A DNA stretch of 64,000 nucleotides from Pirellulaceae bacterium (GCA_019636375.1 JAHBXS010000001.1:248001-312000), one strand, 5' to 3'; positions 10,052 to 19,514 are shown, numbered from the stretch's first letter. The notes: generated from the sequence alone by a model not told the origin. Translations and numbers: made by a program.

Positions 10052-11119
10052 ATGAACAAGACGGACAATCCCAACGAAGAATCAACCAACAAAGATCGTT
10101 CAACTGCTATTCCCAAAGAGGAGACGGTTCAATCGCCGCATGATCGGTTGCTGAATCAGACACTGCAACAGATCGATGCAGCTCGCACTCTGTTGGCCAA
10201 ACATCTGCCCTCGGAAGTGGTTGAGCATCTGAAACTTCACACTTTGGCCCATGTCGATACAAGCTTTATTGACTCGAACCTAAGAAGGCGTTTTGCAGAT
10301 CGACTCTTTTCTGTGCAGGTGTCCGACGAAGTTGTCCAAAGCATGGCACTTAAGACCAATTACGTTTACATCTTCGTCCTGGTAGATCACAAGAGTACCG
10401 ACGATCCAGACACCCTGATCCAAATGCTGGGCTACATCGTGCGGATTTGGGAAAATGCCCTGGCCAGCCGCCAATCCCTTGTGCCGATCCAGCCGTGGGT
10501 GATTTACAACGGCGTGGGACCCTGGCGTTCAAGCCGCAGTTTGGCGGAGTTGATCCCGGTTCTAGAAAGCTGGCGTCGATACGTTCCCGCCCTCGAATTA
10601 GCCATTTTGGATGTCAGCCGGATGTCCGATAACGAAATGGTTGGGAATCCGAATTTGCAAGTTACGTTAACGCTGCTAAAATATGGACGTGGGAAAGACC
10701 TAGAAGTCATCCTGCGTTCCCTATTCGAGTGGTTATTGGAAGAACTCAGCCCGCAGCAGGCGAGAAACTTGCTCGACACCATTCGAGTTTATGTCATGTC
10801 GGTCAACCCGATAGTGGGAGAAGAGAAAATGAGTGATTTGGTAACCGAATTTTGGCCTGTCCAACCCGAACCTGGCTCCGTCGCAGACCAGTTGATCAAA
10901 AAAGGTGAAGCGAAAGGTGAAGCCAGAGGTGAAGCCAGAGGTATTGCTCTCGGAAAAAAACTGGCCAGCATCAAGACGATTCGAATTCTCCAGTCGATCC
11001 TGGACATGCCCGAATCACAAGACGAAGAGTTTGCGGACAAAAGCGTGGCGGATCTGGATATGATCATTGAAACCTTGCGGGCAAAAATCAGCAACCGTCC
11101 CAGGATGTTGGACGAGTAA
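10052..11119 (+). CDS. Rpn-family recombination-promoting nuclease / putative transposase
   Basis: A 355-residue protein of the Rpn/YhgA-like family (PF04754), cytoplasmic PD-(D/E)XK endonucleases linked to RecA-independent horizontal transfer. Seen here: a FIDSNLRRRFADRLF segment carrying the conserved Asp, and VLVDHKSTDD, where the family usually has EHKS/EHQS; thus the acidic residue before the HK is Asp instead of Glu. The C-terminal part has the usual helical tail with a short tandem repeat (GEAKGEARGEARG, a 12-base DNA repeat near 10903-10940), common in this family. It is monocistronic and divergent from the channel gene. Activity is inferred from family only. Confidence 0.88.
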   Translation: MNKTDNPNEESTNKDRSTAIPKEETVQSPHDRLLNQTLQQIDAARTLLAKHLPSEVVEHLKLHTLAHVDTSFIDSNLRRRFADRLFSVQVSDEVVQSMALKTNYVYIFVLVDHKSTDDPDTLIQMLGYIVRIWENALASRQSLVPIQPWVIYNGVGPWRSSRSLAELIPVLESWRRYVPALELAILDVSRMSDNEMVGNPNLQVTLTLLKYGRGKDLEVILRSLFEWLLEELSPQQARNLLDTIRVYVMSVNPIVGEEKMSDLVTEFWPVQPEPGSVADQLIKKGEAKGEARGEARGIALGKKLASIKTIRILQSILDMPESQDEEFADKSVADLDMIIETLRAKISNRPRMLDE

Positions 11120-11248
11120 TTTGCTGTTTAGGCTTCGAGAATCGATTTTGTTCTTGTGTTGGCCATGGATCACTTTTGTATAAGTAGCAAACAAATTAAC
11201 CATGGCGGTTTGTTTACTGCAATCGAGATTCAGAAGAATTAAACTGAA

Positions 11249-11485
11249 TCAACTTCTTTGTGACCAATACCTTTTAGCAAAAGCTGGTAGATAGGCAGTT
11301 ACACCCAGGATCAAACCAGTAATCACGATTTTGCTTTTTGGCAAATCGTCGAAATCAGATGAGATAGCCCAAACAAAAGCTGGGTACGCCACGCCAAAAC
11401 CTGCTGTGAATCCCGTTGCAACGAACAAATCCTTGAGACCAAATTTCAATTGGTTCGACGATTGTTCTGTATTGGGGACAGGCAT
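11249..11485 (-). CDS. Small membrane protein, unknown
   Basis: A 78-residue protein with two likely transmembrane helices (GFTAGFGVAYPAFVWAI and IVITGLILGVTAYLPAF) separated by a short polar loop, and a basic C-terminus. The ATG is 35 bases downstream of the next minus-strand gene's stop, suggesting co-transcription with the 175-residue protein. No family was recognised. Confidence 0.5.
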   Translation of the reverse strand: MPVPNTEQSSNQLKFGLKDLFVATGFTAGFGVAYPAFVWAISSDFDDLPKSKIVITGLILGVTAYLPAFAKRYWSQRS

Positions 11486-11520
11486 GATGCAAACGCCTTT
11501 TCGTGCAGAAGAGCAGAACG

Positions 11521-12048
11521 CTATCGATGAACAGTAACGCCTTTGACGGCGGTTATTGAACCGGTTACATACTCGTCAGGGTCCGAGTCACCCTCGGTAC
11601 CAAAGACAAGAACCTGTGTTAGTCTCTTACAGTACTCGTCGAGAGGTTCGGAAATAATAAAACCAAACGGTACTCTGCATTCAATCGACTCTCCTCCCTC
11701 CAGATTAACAACGCGATCCTCCGCGAAATCGCCTTGCAATCGCTTTTGTGGGGTAAAAATTATTGAATCTGTAAGCCGGGATTCAGTACGCAAAAGTGGA
11801 AATCGTAATTTCCAGTTTGACGCTGACTCATTCTTGATCGTATAAACCATCGCTCCAAGACCGATCCAGGTGCCTGATCCTTTGTCTTTTTCCTCATCGA
11901 CAAACAGCTCGCAAGTTACATTGAGTTGAAAAGGATTGCCTTCAATCACGTCTTTAGGCGGTTGACCGAACAATAAAACCAAACTGCTCAATACGAGAGT
12001 CGTTGCCGTCACGGCAAATAGGGGACGGCCTGACATTTTATTTGGCAT
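11521..12048 (-). CDS. Exported or membrane-anchored protein, unknown
   Basis: A 175-residue protein with an N-terminal hydrophobic anchor or uncleaved signal (LFAVTATTLVLSSLVLLFG) followed by a beta-rich extracytoplasmic domain. The ATG at 12048 has a good upstream purine tract (GAAAGGAA). No catalytic motif or known family is visible. It probably forms an operon with the small membrane protein downstream. Confidence 0.6.
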   Translation of the reverse strand: MPNKMSGRPLFAVTATTLVLSSLVLLFGQPPKDVIEGNPFQLNVTCELFVDEEKDKGSGTWIGLGAMVYTIKNESASNWKLRFPLLRTESRLTDSIIFTPQKRLQGDFAEDRVVNLEGGESIECRVPFGFIISEPLDEYCKRLTQVLVFGTEGDSDPDEYVTGSITAVKGVTVHR

Positions 12049-12138
12049 TGGATTTCCTTTCTTCAGCAGGGAGGTGCGAAACGGAAGGACTGCGAACCCG
12101 CCCCGTGGCCTGCGACCGCCAATGCTTTGACTCGGGGC

Positions 12139-12879
12139 CTACTTGATGGCAATCGCTTGCTGTACAGGAGTCAGGAATTGATCGATCAAAAACTGATCAA
12201 TAAGTTCTTGGGAACGTGCGTAGAGTCGGTTCAGTAACTCGACGTACGAATCACCAGGATCAAGGCTGCCGTATCGACGAACGGTCAAATAAACGCTCAA
12301 CGGTTCCTCGCCGTATTCTTCCGTACGGATTTGGTACGCAGTCGTCCGAGGCTCGACGTGAATTCGACACTGCGTTCGGCAATCCTCTTCCAGAGCCAAC
12401 GTCAATGAGTAATCGTGCGCAATCAATTTCGTACCAACCGTCCGGGTTCTCTCCATTGCCGGAGAATACCCCAATGCCTCTGCTAATAGCTCTTGATGAT
12501 TTCCACGGTAAATGAAGTCAAAACCGTATGTCAGGTTCAATGACTCGCAATCCAATGTGCTGACGTTCAACGTGTAGGGGATCATTTCGAAAACCAAACG
12601 ATGCAAGTCCATCGCATCGTCAACAGAACTCGGATTCACCCACCCGCTGGCGATCCGTTTCGGTTCCAGCGTTGACCAGCGATAAAAGCCCGAGTCCTTG
12701 TCCTCCTCCAGCACGAATTCGCCCCGCTCCCGAGCGTAAAAATTCCGCATTGTGGGGTAGCGCTTTTGAATCTGCTCGAAATAGTGCAACAAGGTCCCCC
12801 GCTCGGAAGGGAGGGAGATTTCGGTGTTTAAATTCGCGTTGACGTAAAACTCGTCGGCAATGTTCAAAATTCTGTTCAT
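12139..12879 (-). CDS. Conserved-looking hypothetical protein
   Basis: A 246-residue protein counted from ATG 12879 (MNRILNIADEFY); another in-frame ATG at 12909 would add ten residues. It has no signal peptide or transmembrane helix and mixes alpha and beta segments, so it is probably cytoplasmic. The composition and codon use look like a real gene, but I recognise no domain. The C-terminus contains a small internal duplication (ELIDQFLIDQFL). Confidence 0.6.
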   Translation of the reverse strand: MNRILNIADEFYVNANLNTEISLPSERGTLLHYFEQIQKRYPTMRNFYARERGEFVLEEDKDSGFYRWSTLEPKRIASGWVNPSSVDDAMDLHRLVFEMIPYTLNVSTLDCESLNLTYGFDFIYRGNHQELLAEALGYSPAMERTRTVGTKLIAHDYSLTLALEEDCRTQCRIHVEPRTTAYQIRTEEYGEEPLSVYLTVRRYGSLDPGDSYVELLNRLYARSQELIDQFLIDQFLTPVQQAIAIK

Positions 12880-13115
12880 CAAGGTCAGTCGGCCTGCAAA
12901 AAATGACAAAAATGGTAAAATCGGGGCTTAGATTGGTCAAAGCCCTATTTGGACATCACCGGAAACTTTCAGGTTCGTCGCCTTGTCGGAACTTGACATT
13001 ATCGCATCAAAGGGGTGATGATGGCAAGGTGCCCGGTTGACGCAATCTCTCGTTCGTTGAATCATTCGTTGGTTAAGATTCGTGACAAGCCCCCCCTAAA
13101 TTGGAGAATTGATCA

Positions 13116-13709
13116 ATGTCGCAAGTAGATGCTCATTCTGTGGTGGTATTTCCGAGTAATTTGGGTTGGATGGGTTTTGTGTTTTCTACCCAAGATGCGC
13201 GAGCGAGCATCCAGCGTCTGAGCTTTGGACACTCCACGAAGCGTGAGACGATTGAAACGCTTCGTCGGGAAAATTCGAAGTGTACCGTGATTTCAGAAGA
13301 AGAGAGCCGAGCGATAGATTGGGTTCGCTTGCTGCAACGATTTGCGGATGGAGAATCGGTTGACTTGAGCGTTATTCCAGTCGCGTTGGGCCAATTCACG
13401 GAATTCGAAACAGATGTTCGCGCGGCTTGCCAAAATATTCCATTTGGCCGAACATTGACCTACGGTGAACTGGCCCAAAAAGTTGGCCGGCCAGGCGCGG
13501 CCCGAGCCGTTGGCAATGTCATGCGAAAAAATCCGACACCACTGGTCGTCCCCTGCCATCGAGTCGTGGGTACTCAGGGGCTGGGAGGATTTTCGGCTCC
13601 TCAAGGCCTCGCTATGAAAGAACGCTTGCTCGACATGGAAAGCCCATCGGCAAAGACGCAAAATGCAAAACGCAAAATGCAAAATCTAAAATGTAAGGTG
13701 GGTGTGTGA
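13116..13709 (+). CDS. ogt: Methylated-DNA--protein-cysteine methyltransferase
   Basis: A 197-residue DNA-repair protein that takes O6-alkyl groups from guanine onto its own cysteine. The C-terminal ATase domain is clear: the helix-turn-helix segment TYGELAQKVGRPGAARAVG, the active-site PCHRV (Cys147) and the GLGGFS turn. No Ada regulatory domain is present, so it is the Ogt/AGT type. The start ATG has a GGAG site eleven bases upstream. Its last 20-odd residues (AKTQNAKRKMQNLKCK) are encoded by a GCAAAAT-type intergenic repeat, so the native C-terminus is probably extended by repeat DNA. Confidence 0.93.
   Translation: MSQVDAHSVVVFPSNLGWMGFVFSTQDARASIQRLSFGHSTKRETIETLRRENSKCTVISEEESRAIDWVRLLQRFADGESVDLSVIPVALGQFTEFETDVRAACQNIPFGRTLTYGELAQKVGRPGAARAVGNVMRKNPTPLVVPCHRVVGTQGLGGFSAPQGLAMKERLLDMESPSAKTQNAKRKMQNLKCKVGV
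13650..13697 (+). repeat. GCAAAAT-type short tandem repeat overlapping ogt 3' end
   Basis: Degenerate tandem units of about seven bases (GCAAAAT, GCAAAAC, GCAAAAT, CTAAAAT) form the last codons of ogt. A related but inverted TTTGCACTTTGC tract lies 100 bases downstream near 13800-13822. Such tracts are typical of non-coding repeats that spread in intergenic space. Confidence 0.6.
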
Positions 13710-13955
13710 CTCGTTGGCAGGTTTAATTTGGCTTTTGGTGCGTGACTTCCTTGTTCTCGTTCGTTCTTGCGGTCAAGATTGATTGGCCGATGATTTTGCA
13801 AAGCTGCACTTTGCACTTTGCTCGGTGATAATCGTCTCGGGTCAATTTCCGGTTCCAGCAAATGATTGATGCAAAAACACGCTAATTCTTTACTCCAGAT
13901 CAGCAGTTCTGAATCTTATCTTCACGAAACAGCCCCTAAAACAACCTCTCAAAAT

Positions 13956-14759
13956 ATGCTGGTCCGCCACCTGACTGAAATCGAAAGCCCCTTGCTCGAC
14001 CCGTATCGGGAACTCAAGCGGACCAATCTGACTCGCTGGTCGCAATGGTTTATTGCCGAAGGCCGTAAAGTCGTCGAGCGACTTCTGGTCAGTTCGATTC
14101 CGATCTACTCCGTACTTGTCAGCGAAAAACGCTGGGACGAATTCGGACCGCAAATTCCCGATGGCACAACCGTCCTGGTCGTCCCCCACGACTTGTGCGG
14201 CGAACTTGTCGGCTTCGATTTCCACGCGGGGATATTGGCGTGTGCCGAGCGGCCTGCCAAGAAAAGTTGCCGAGACATTTCGTTCGACAAATCGACCATC
14301 GAAACTTGGTTGATTTGTCCCAATACGAACCTCCCGGACAATCTGGGTACGATCATCCGGATGGCAGCGGCGTTTGGAGTTCATGGTTTGGTTTGTGGCC
14401 CTGAGACTTGCGACCCCTACTCGAGACGCACCGTCCGAGTTTCGATGGGTAACATTTTTCAGTTACCGCTCTTCGAACCTCGCGACTTGGAAGCTGAGAT
14501 TCGCTGGCTGCGCGACAAAGGGGGCTTTGAGATCGTCGCAGCGAACCAATCGCCCATCGCCGTTTCCGCCAACCACTTTCGTCGCCAAGGGAAAACCGCG
14601 TTGGTCCTTGGCAACGAAGCCAACGGAATTCCCGAATCGATCCTGGCGTTATGTCAGCGGCAAATTGAGATCAAGCTATCGCCGACGGTCGATTCTTTGA
14701 ATGTCGCCAATGCGGCGGCGATTCTGTTGTACGAACTCACTCGATCGAATGAATTGTAA
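13956..14759 (+). CDS. TrmH/SpoU-family RNA 2'-O-methyltransferase
   Basis: A 267-residue protein counted from ATG 13956, which matches the family's usual beginning (HLTEIESPLLDPYRELK); TTG 13866 and ATG 13869 are in-frame alternatives. The N-terminal substrate-binding part contains WFIAEGRKVVERLL, and the SPOUT knot domain has motif 1 (NLPDNLGTIIRMAAAFG), motif 2 (ALVLGNEANGIPES) and motif 3 (LNVANAAAILLYEL). It methylates ribose 2'-O in tRNA or rRNA using S-adenosylmethionine; the exact target is not deducible. The gene follows ogt and is 21 bases from a methyltransferase gene, possibly in one operon. Confidence 0.92.
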   Translation: MLVRHLTEIESPLLDPYRELKRTNLTRWSQWFIAEGRKVVERLLVSSIPIYSVLVSEKRWDEFGPQIPDGTTVLVVPHDLCGELVGFDFHAGILACAERPAKKSCRDISFDKSTIETWLICPNTNLPDNLGTIIRMAAAFGVHGLVCGPETCDPYSRRTVRVSMGNIFQLPLFEPRDLEAEIRWLRDKGGFEIVAANQSPIAVSANHFRRQGKTALVLGNEANGIPESILALCQRQIEIKLSPTVDSLNVANAAAILLYELTRSNEL

Positions 14760-14780
14760 ATCCCAAAAGAGAAACCTTGT

Positions 14781-15608
14781 ATGACCGAAGAAAAAGAATA
14801 CGTGTTAGGAACCGGGGCCGATGAACTGGAACGATTAGCCTTTCAGCATCGCTTGTGGTCGGACGCTGCACATGTCGCTTGGAAAGCGGCACGGATTCAA
14901 ATTGGTTCGCGCGTCTTAGACGTCGGATGCGGACCGGGATTTGCTTCGTTCGATTTGGCTCAGTTGGTGACGCGGCAAGGGGCCGTGGTTGGCGTCGATG
15001 AATCACCTCGATTCATCGAGCACCTCAATCAGCAGGCTGCCGCTCGATTTTTGGGGCAACTCAAGGGTGTCTGCAGTGACGTACACGAATTGGCCGGGGC
15101 GTTGGAGGACGAGGCGCCATTTGATCTCGCCTATGCTCGTTGGGTTCTGTGTTTCGTCCACGACCCAGAGCAAGTGGTCCGGCAGGTCTTCGAAAAACTT
15201 CGTCCTGGCGGCAGGTTTGTGATTCAGGACTATTTTCATTACGAATCAATGGCCCTGGCCCCCAAGGACCCTGTGCATCAACGAGTTGTAGACGCCACGA
15301 TGACGAGTTGGCGTGCACACGGTGGCAACACCGACGTGGTCGGCGAGTTACCAAGCATGTTGAGGCGCTCTGGCTTTCGCGTTTTGCAGATCACCCCTCA
15401 CGCTCGTACCGCTCGCCCTGGCGAAACCATGTTTCATTGGCCGGAGTTATGGTGGAACAATTTCGCCCCAAAACTGGTCACCATGGGTTACTTATCTCAA
15501 TCCGATTGCAATCAACTCCTCGCCACCTTCCGCGACATCCGCACCAGCACCGACCACTTCATCCAATGCCCCATCGTCTACGAAATCATCGCGGAAAAAT
15601 TGGGTTAG
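14781..15608 (+). CDS. Class I SAM-dependent methyltransferase
   Basis: A 275-residue cytoplasmic enzyme with a class I Rossmann methyltransferase core: motif I VLDVGCGPGFASFDL, an acidic residue at the end of beta-2 (VVGVDES), and FDLAYARWVLCF (motif IV). After motif IV comes the LRPGGRFVIQDYF segment (motif VI). The substrate is unknown, because these motifs occur in many small-molecule and quinone methylases. It lies 21 bases after the TrmH-type gene on the same strand. Confidence 0.88.
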   Translation: MTEEKEYVLGTGADELERLAFQHRLWSDAAHVAWKAARIQIGSRVLDVGCGPGFASFDLAQLVTRQGAVVGVDESPRFIEHLNQQAAARFLGQLKGVCSDVHELAGALEDEAPFDLAYARWVLCFVHDPEQVVRQVFEKLRPGGRFVIQDYFHYESMALAPKDPVHQRVVDATMTSWRAHGGNTDVVGELPSMLRRSGFRVLQITPHARTARPGETMFHWPELWWNNFAPKLVTMGYLSQSDCNQLLATFRDIRTSTDHFIQCPIVYEIIAEKLG

Positions 15609-15704
15609 TGAGAAAAGAATAGCAGTTTCAATCTGTCCAGCTGAAGTAACCATTCGGGGCCAGAAGATTAGGCGACATTACAAAAAAAGGTTGTGAGCTT
15701 CACC

Positions 15705-15754
15705 GCTCGTTCACAGAGTGAACGGCTACGTGGCCGTTCACTCCGTTAACGAGC
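15705..15754. repeat. Palindromic repeat (GTGAACGGCTACG family)
   Basis: Nested inverted repeat: outer arms GCTCGTT/AACGAGC, inner arms GAGTGAACGGC/GCCGTTCACTC around a TACGTG loop. It sits between two convergent genes (methyltransferase and S9 peptidase) and could act as a bidirectional terminator, but it lacks a T-run. Related but decayed copies occur near 23467, 32524, 32678 and 34128. Confidence 0.7.
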
Positions 15755-15799
15755 CTTTGTCAGAACTCGAAATCGGCTATCGGTCGAAATGCTATTCGA

Positions 15800-18700
15800 T
15801 TAATTCTCCGCTGCCTTGAGTTTTTCTAGTTCCTTCTGGCGGTCGAGGTGTTTTTGGCCGTCGGTGATCCAGCGGGCTGGTTCATAGCCCTTTAAGTAAT
15901 GGCCAAACCACTCTCTGATTCGGTAGTGATAGTCGACTTGGTTCGGCTTTTTTACCAAGCCGTGATTCTCGCCGGGATAGACCAGCATCACGAACGGCTT
16001 ACCAGCCAATCGTGCGGCGTTGTACAGTTCGACCCCTTGATTGAAATCTACCGCACCGTCCTCGTCTCCAAAAGCGACCAAGAGCGGTGTGTTCAAATTG
16101 TCAATCGAGAAAATCGGCGAATTCTGGATGTAGGTCTCGACGTCTCGCCAAAACGGTTGGTTCATGCGACCCTGTGATTCATGAAAAATCCAAGCGTCAG
16201 TTTGCCCTGTGTTCCAGTAAATACTCATCGACATACTCATCATGTTCGTCAGCGGAGCACCTGCGATTCCAGCAGCAAACAAATCAGTTTGCGTGACGAT
16301 GAATGCCGTTTGATAGGCTCCCCACGAGTGGCCAATCAATCCGATCTTCGTTTCGTCAACCATGCCGCTTTCTAAGACCTTCCGCACCGCAGGGATTACG
16401 CATTCAACTGCCGACAAACCCGGATTCTGCGGGCGATAGACGATATCCGGCTCGAAGACGAAATAACCATCGGCCGTAAACGTCGCGTTGTTGTAGGGGC
16501 GTTGCTCCGAGGGGACCGTGTAGTTGTGCAAGCCCTGCGAGCGTTCTTCATAGATGTAGACGATCATCGGGTACTTTTTGCCCGCTTCATAACCGGCGGG
16601 GTAGTACAAGGCTCCCTGCAATTCCTCTCCCTGGTCGTTGGCGTAGTTGACGAGTTCGGCCTTGCTCCAAGCATAATCCTTCTGAAACGGATTTGTGTCG
16701 CTGGCCCGACGGGCGTCGGCAAGACCGGCACCGGAAACCCACAAATTGGGGGAGGATTCAACCGATTGTTCGATATAGGCGAAGGTGTCGGCTTCTTTCG
16801 CCTTGATCAACCGCCCAATGGACTTGTCGTTCCAAATCAGCTTTTCAGCTCGACCGGTCGGCGCCGACAAATCAAGGCGTCCATAGCCCGACTTTTTCGA
16901 CATCTCGCCATATAAGCTGACGATCATCGGTACTTCGAAATCAACCCAGCGATCTTCGATGGGGTCCAAGGTAACACGTCGGTGTCGAATCTGGTTAGCT
17001 GCGCCATCGGTAAGGCGTTTCGCTGCGGTCGACATTTCGACAGGGATCGACCAGATGTCAAACTCGTCATAGACGATTACATGGCTTGAGTCTTTCGACC
17101 AGTCGGGAGAGCTCCAGGCCGGTTTCTCTGCGGTCAAAGTTGAGAGCTTAGTGTTGTGAAAGGAAACGCCCAGTTCACTCGTCAAATCCCGATGACTACC
17201 AGTTTCGGAATCGAACAGCCAAAGTTGATCGTCTTTTTGATAAACCAAGTAGCGACCATCCGGCGAACTGTTGAAGGCGAACTTGTTGGCGGGAACAATC
17301 AAAGACCTTTCTCCGGTACGGACATCGACCAAATAGAGATCATTGAGCGTCGGTCCGAACCGCTTTTGCTCCTCGTAAGGCCGATTGTCGAAGGCGAGAG
17401 CTCGTTTTTGTTGTTCAAACAGAGTGATCCGTTCCGTGAGATCGCTGCCGAGCTGAGCCATTTGATCGTCATCCAGCCACCATGCTGCAAGATAGTTGAG
17501 ATTCTTGTCCCGCGCGATTTGCTTTTTTTGCAGCGGAATAATGTCGATGTCCTTTGCGTGCCAGACCTCGACTCCGGCAGGGTCTTTCAGCGATTCGCGA
17601 AGGGACTGGGACTGTTTGTCTTTGTCTTTGGCTTTGCCCTTTTCGGGTGCCGGTTTTTCATCAGCAGATTTTTCATCAGAAGTTTTCTCCTCGTCGGCTT
17701 TTTCATCTTTTTTCTCCTCGGGATTGTCCGCTTCCTTTTCAGTCGAAGATTTTCCAGCGTCGTCGCTCTGTTCTTTCGCCGTTTGACCTTCCTTTTTTTC
17801 GGGTTCTTCTGCGGGTTTCCCGTAAGACTTGGGTTTGTTGTCCCATTCCTTCAGGCCAAAAAAGACTGTCGCTCCGTCGTCAGACCATTTGAGATCGGCA
17901 AAATCCACGATTCGTAAATCAGCAGGGTGAGCGTCTCGTTTGGTCGGATCGTAGGTCAATTTTCGGTGTTTGCCGTGATGGAGAGAATCTGACAATCCAC
18001 GCCAAGCGACGACCGCAAAGGCCGCGTCTTCTTTTTCCTCCCGTTTGAATTCACGCATCACGGCCAGATCATCGGCGTCCTTCCGCCACGAAAGTTTGGC
18101 GTATTTTAGTGGCGCTGAATCGAGGGTTCGCAAAATCCCCGATTCGCAATCGTAGACTTGTACGCCATTTCCGGCTTTCTCTTCTGCGTCGACGATCATC
18201 GCCAACAGGAGACCTTGGTCGTTGAATTTATAGGCCGACACGTTGCCGAAGTTGGTGTCGTTGGGTTCGTCAAGACCTGCTGAAAGGTCGCGGAGAACAA
18301 GATCTACGCCCGAACTTTTGCGATCTTTCATCGCGTACTGATTCATGACGAGGAACCGTCCGTCTTCGCTGAAGGCAAACGAAGCAACGTTTTCGATCTC
18401 CGCTTTGTGACCGGTCAGCAAATTTCGCAAACCAAGTTTATTTTTGACAGGCTCTTTGGCCTTCTCTTTCTTCTCGGCCTCCTCCGCACTCACGCCGATG
18501 AGGTAGGCCAACCACTCGCTATTGCCTGAGAATTTCGGCGACGTTGCATAGTCAACCGTTTCCGTCGAATCGGTAGCCAACATGCGAATGCCGAGCCGCG
18601 AGTCTCCATTGACGAGTCGGATACCATAAGCGACCCAGCGTCCATCGGGAGAAATATCCCCCGAACCCAATTGTTCGAATTTGCCGTACTCGTTGGGCTG

Positions 18701-18889
18701 GACGGCCCCGGGTTGATTTTTGTTGGCAGGGTTTTCGGTGGCTGCGGAGCCTTTTCCTTGAGTTGTTTCTGCCGATTCCTGTTGAACGACTTCTTGGGCA
18801 GAAGCATCATAATTGAGCGACAGAAATACCCATAACGATACGATCGAAATCAGACAATTCAACGACACAGACAATTTATTTGTTGGCAT
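15800..18889 (-). CDS. S9 family prolyl-oligopeptidase-like serine peptidase, exported
   Basis: A 1029-residue protein with an N-terminal export signal and a beta-propeller region, ending in an alpha/beta-hydrolase domain. Catalytic residues visible: Ser in GHSWGAYQ, Asp in AFGDEDGAVD and His in PGENHGL. Family members cleave peptides or act as dipeptidyl/acylaminoacyl peptidases, and the export signal puts it outside the cytoplasm. A strongly charged insert of about 90 residues near residue 370-440 is almost all Lys, Glu, Asp and Ser (e.g. PEEKKDEKADEEK); it is longer than usual and likely disordered. The gene is convergent with the methyltransferase gene. Confidence 0.92.
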   Translation of the reverse strand: MPTNKLSVSLNCLISIVSLWVFLSLNYDASAQEVVQQESAETTQGKGSAATENPANKNQPGAVQPNEYGKFEQLGSGDISPDGRWVAYGIRLVNGDSRLGIRMLATDSTETVDYATSPKFSGNSEWLAYLIGVSAEEAEKKEKAKEPVKNKLGLRNLLTGHKAEIENVASFAFSEDGRFLVMNQYAMKDRKSSGVDLVLRDLSAGLDEPNDTNFGNVSAYKFNDQGLLLAMIVDAEEKAGNGVQVYDCESGILRTLDSAPLKYAKLSWRKDADDLAVMREFKREEKEDAAFAVVAWRGLSDSLHHGKHRKLTYDPTKRDAHPADLRIVDFADLKWSDDGATVFFGLKEWDNKPKSYGKPAEEPEKKEGQTAKEQSDDAGKSSTEKEADNPEEKKDEKADEEKTSDEKSADEKPAPEKGKAKDKDKQSQSLRESLKDPAGVEVWHAKDIDIIPLQKKQIARDKNLNYLAAWWLDDDQMAQLGSDLTERITLFEQQKRALAFDNRPYEEQKRFGPTLNDLYLVDVRTGERSLIVPANKFAFNSSPDGRYLVYQKDDQLWLFDSETGSHRDLTSELGVSFHNTKLSTLTAEKPAWSSPDWSKDSSHVIVYDEFDIWSIPVEMSTAAKRLTDGAANQIRHRRVTLDPIEDRWVDFEVPMIVSLYGEMSKKSGYGRLDLSAPTGRAEKLIWNDKSIGRLIKAKEADTFAYIEQSVESSPNLWVSGAGLADARRASDTNPFQKDYAWSKAELVNYANDQGEELQGALYYPAGYEAGKKYPMIVYIYEERSQGLHNYTVPSEQRPYNNATFTADGYFVFEPDIVYRPQNPGLSAVECVIPAVRKVLESGMVDETKIGLIGHSWGAYQTAFIVTQTDLFAAGIAGAPLTNMMSMSMSIYWNTGQTDAWIFHESQGRMNQPFWRDVETYIQNSPIFSIDNLNTPLLVAFGDEDGAVDFNQGVELYNAARLAGKPFVMLVYPGENHGLVKKPNQVDYHYRIREWFGHYLKGYEPARWITDGQKHLDRQKELEKLKAAEN

Positions 18890-19307
18890 GATTTCTATTC
18901 AAAAAATGTATTGAGAGGACAACAGCACATGACTGCGTTGGTACTCGCACCCACCATGAGTTGGGCTGGAATTCATGTAACCGTCCATGAGTTCGACGTC
19001 GCTAATTAGCCGTTTAGTTACAAGTTTAAATGTTTACTTCAACTTACGCCCACGCCTGTAATTTCATTGTCCTAACGATTCGCTGAGCGGTCACAAATTC
19101 AACTTGCGAACTACAAGTATAGTCGGAACCGACGAGTAGTTTGGAATAAGTTGAGACATTTTGGAATAAAACGATCAAGATCGGAAGAGTTTAAGCGACA
19201 ACTAATTCAAAACCAGTAAAATGAGCCGTTGGCATCCAAAAATGCTCCCGGCTGTTAACGGCGACAAATCTGGAACTGTAAAACCCCGTTTATCAATTTC
19301 TCAAGTT

Positions 19308-19487
19308 TTAAGTCCGAAGACAGAAGCTACGTTCGCCATCGTATCCCATCCTCGTCAAATCGCCAAACGAATCGGTCTGTGATGTCATCCGCCCCAGTTC
19401 GTCGTAGACGGCATCGTAGCCGACGCCGTTGGGGTCGCGGACGTTTAGAATCCCGCTGACTTGCACAGCGGAAGTTTCAATTTCTTG
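19308..19487 (-). pseudogene. RHS/YD-repeat protein fragment
   Basis: The minus strand reads RDPNGVGYDAVYDELGR, then MTSQTDSFGDLTRMGYDG, before a stop at 19308. YDELGR followed by SQTD and YDG is a typical YD-repeat pattern of RHS toxin or wall-associated proteins. Only about 59 codons are open and no start or rest of the gene is present, so this is a relic. Confidence 0.7.
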
Positions 19488-19514
19488 CTAAAAAGGCAGT
19501 GCCCCCACCCCCCA

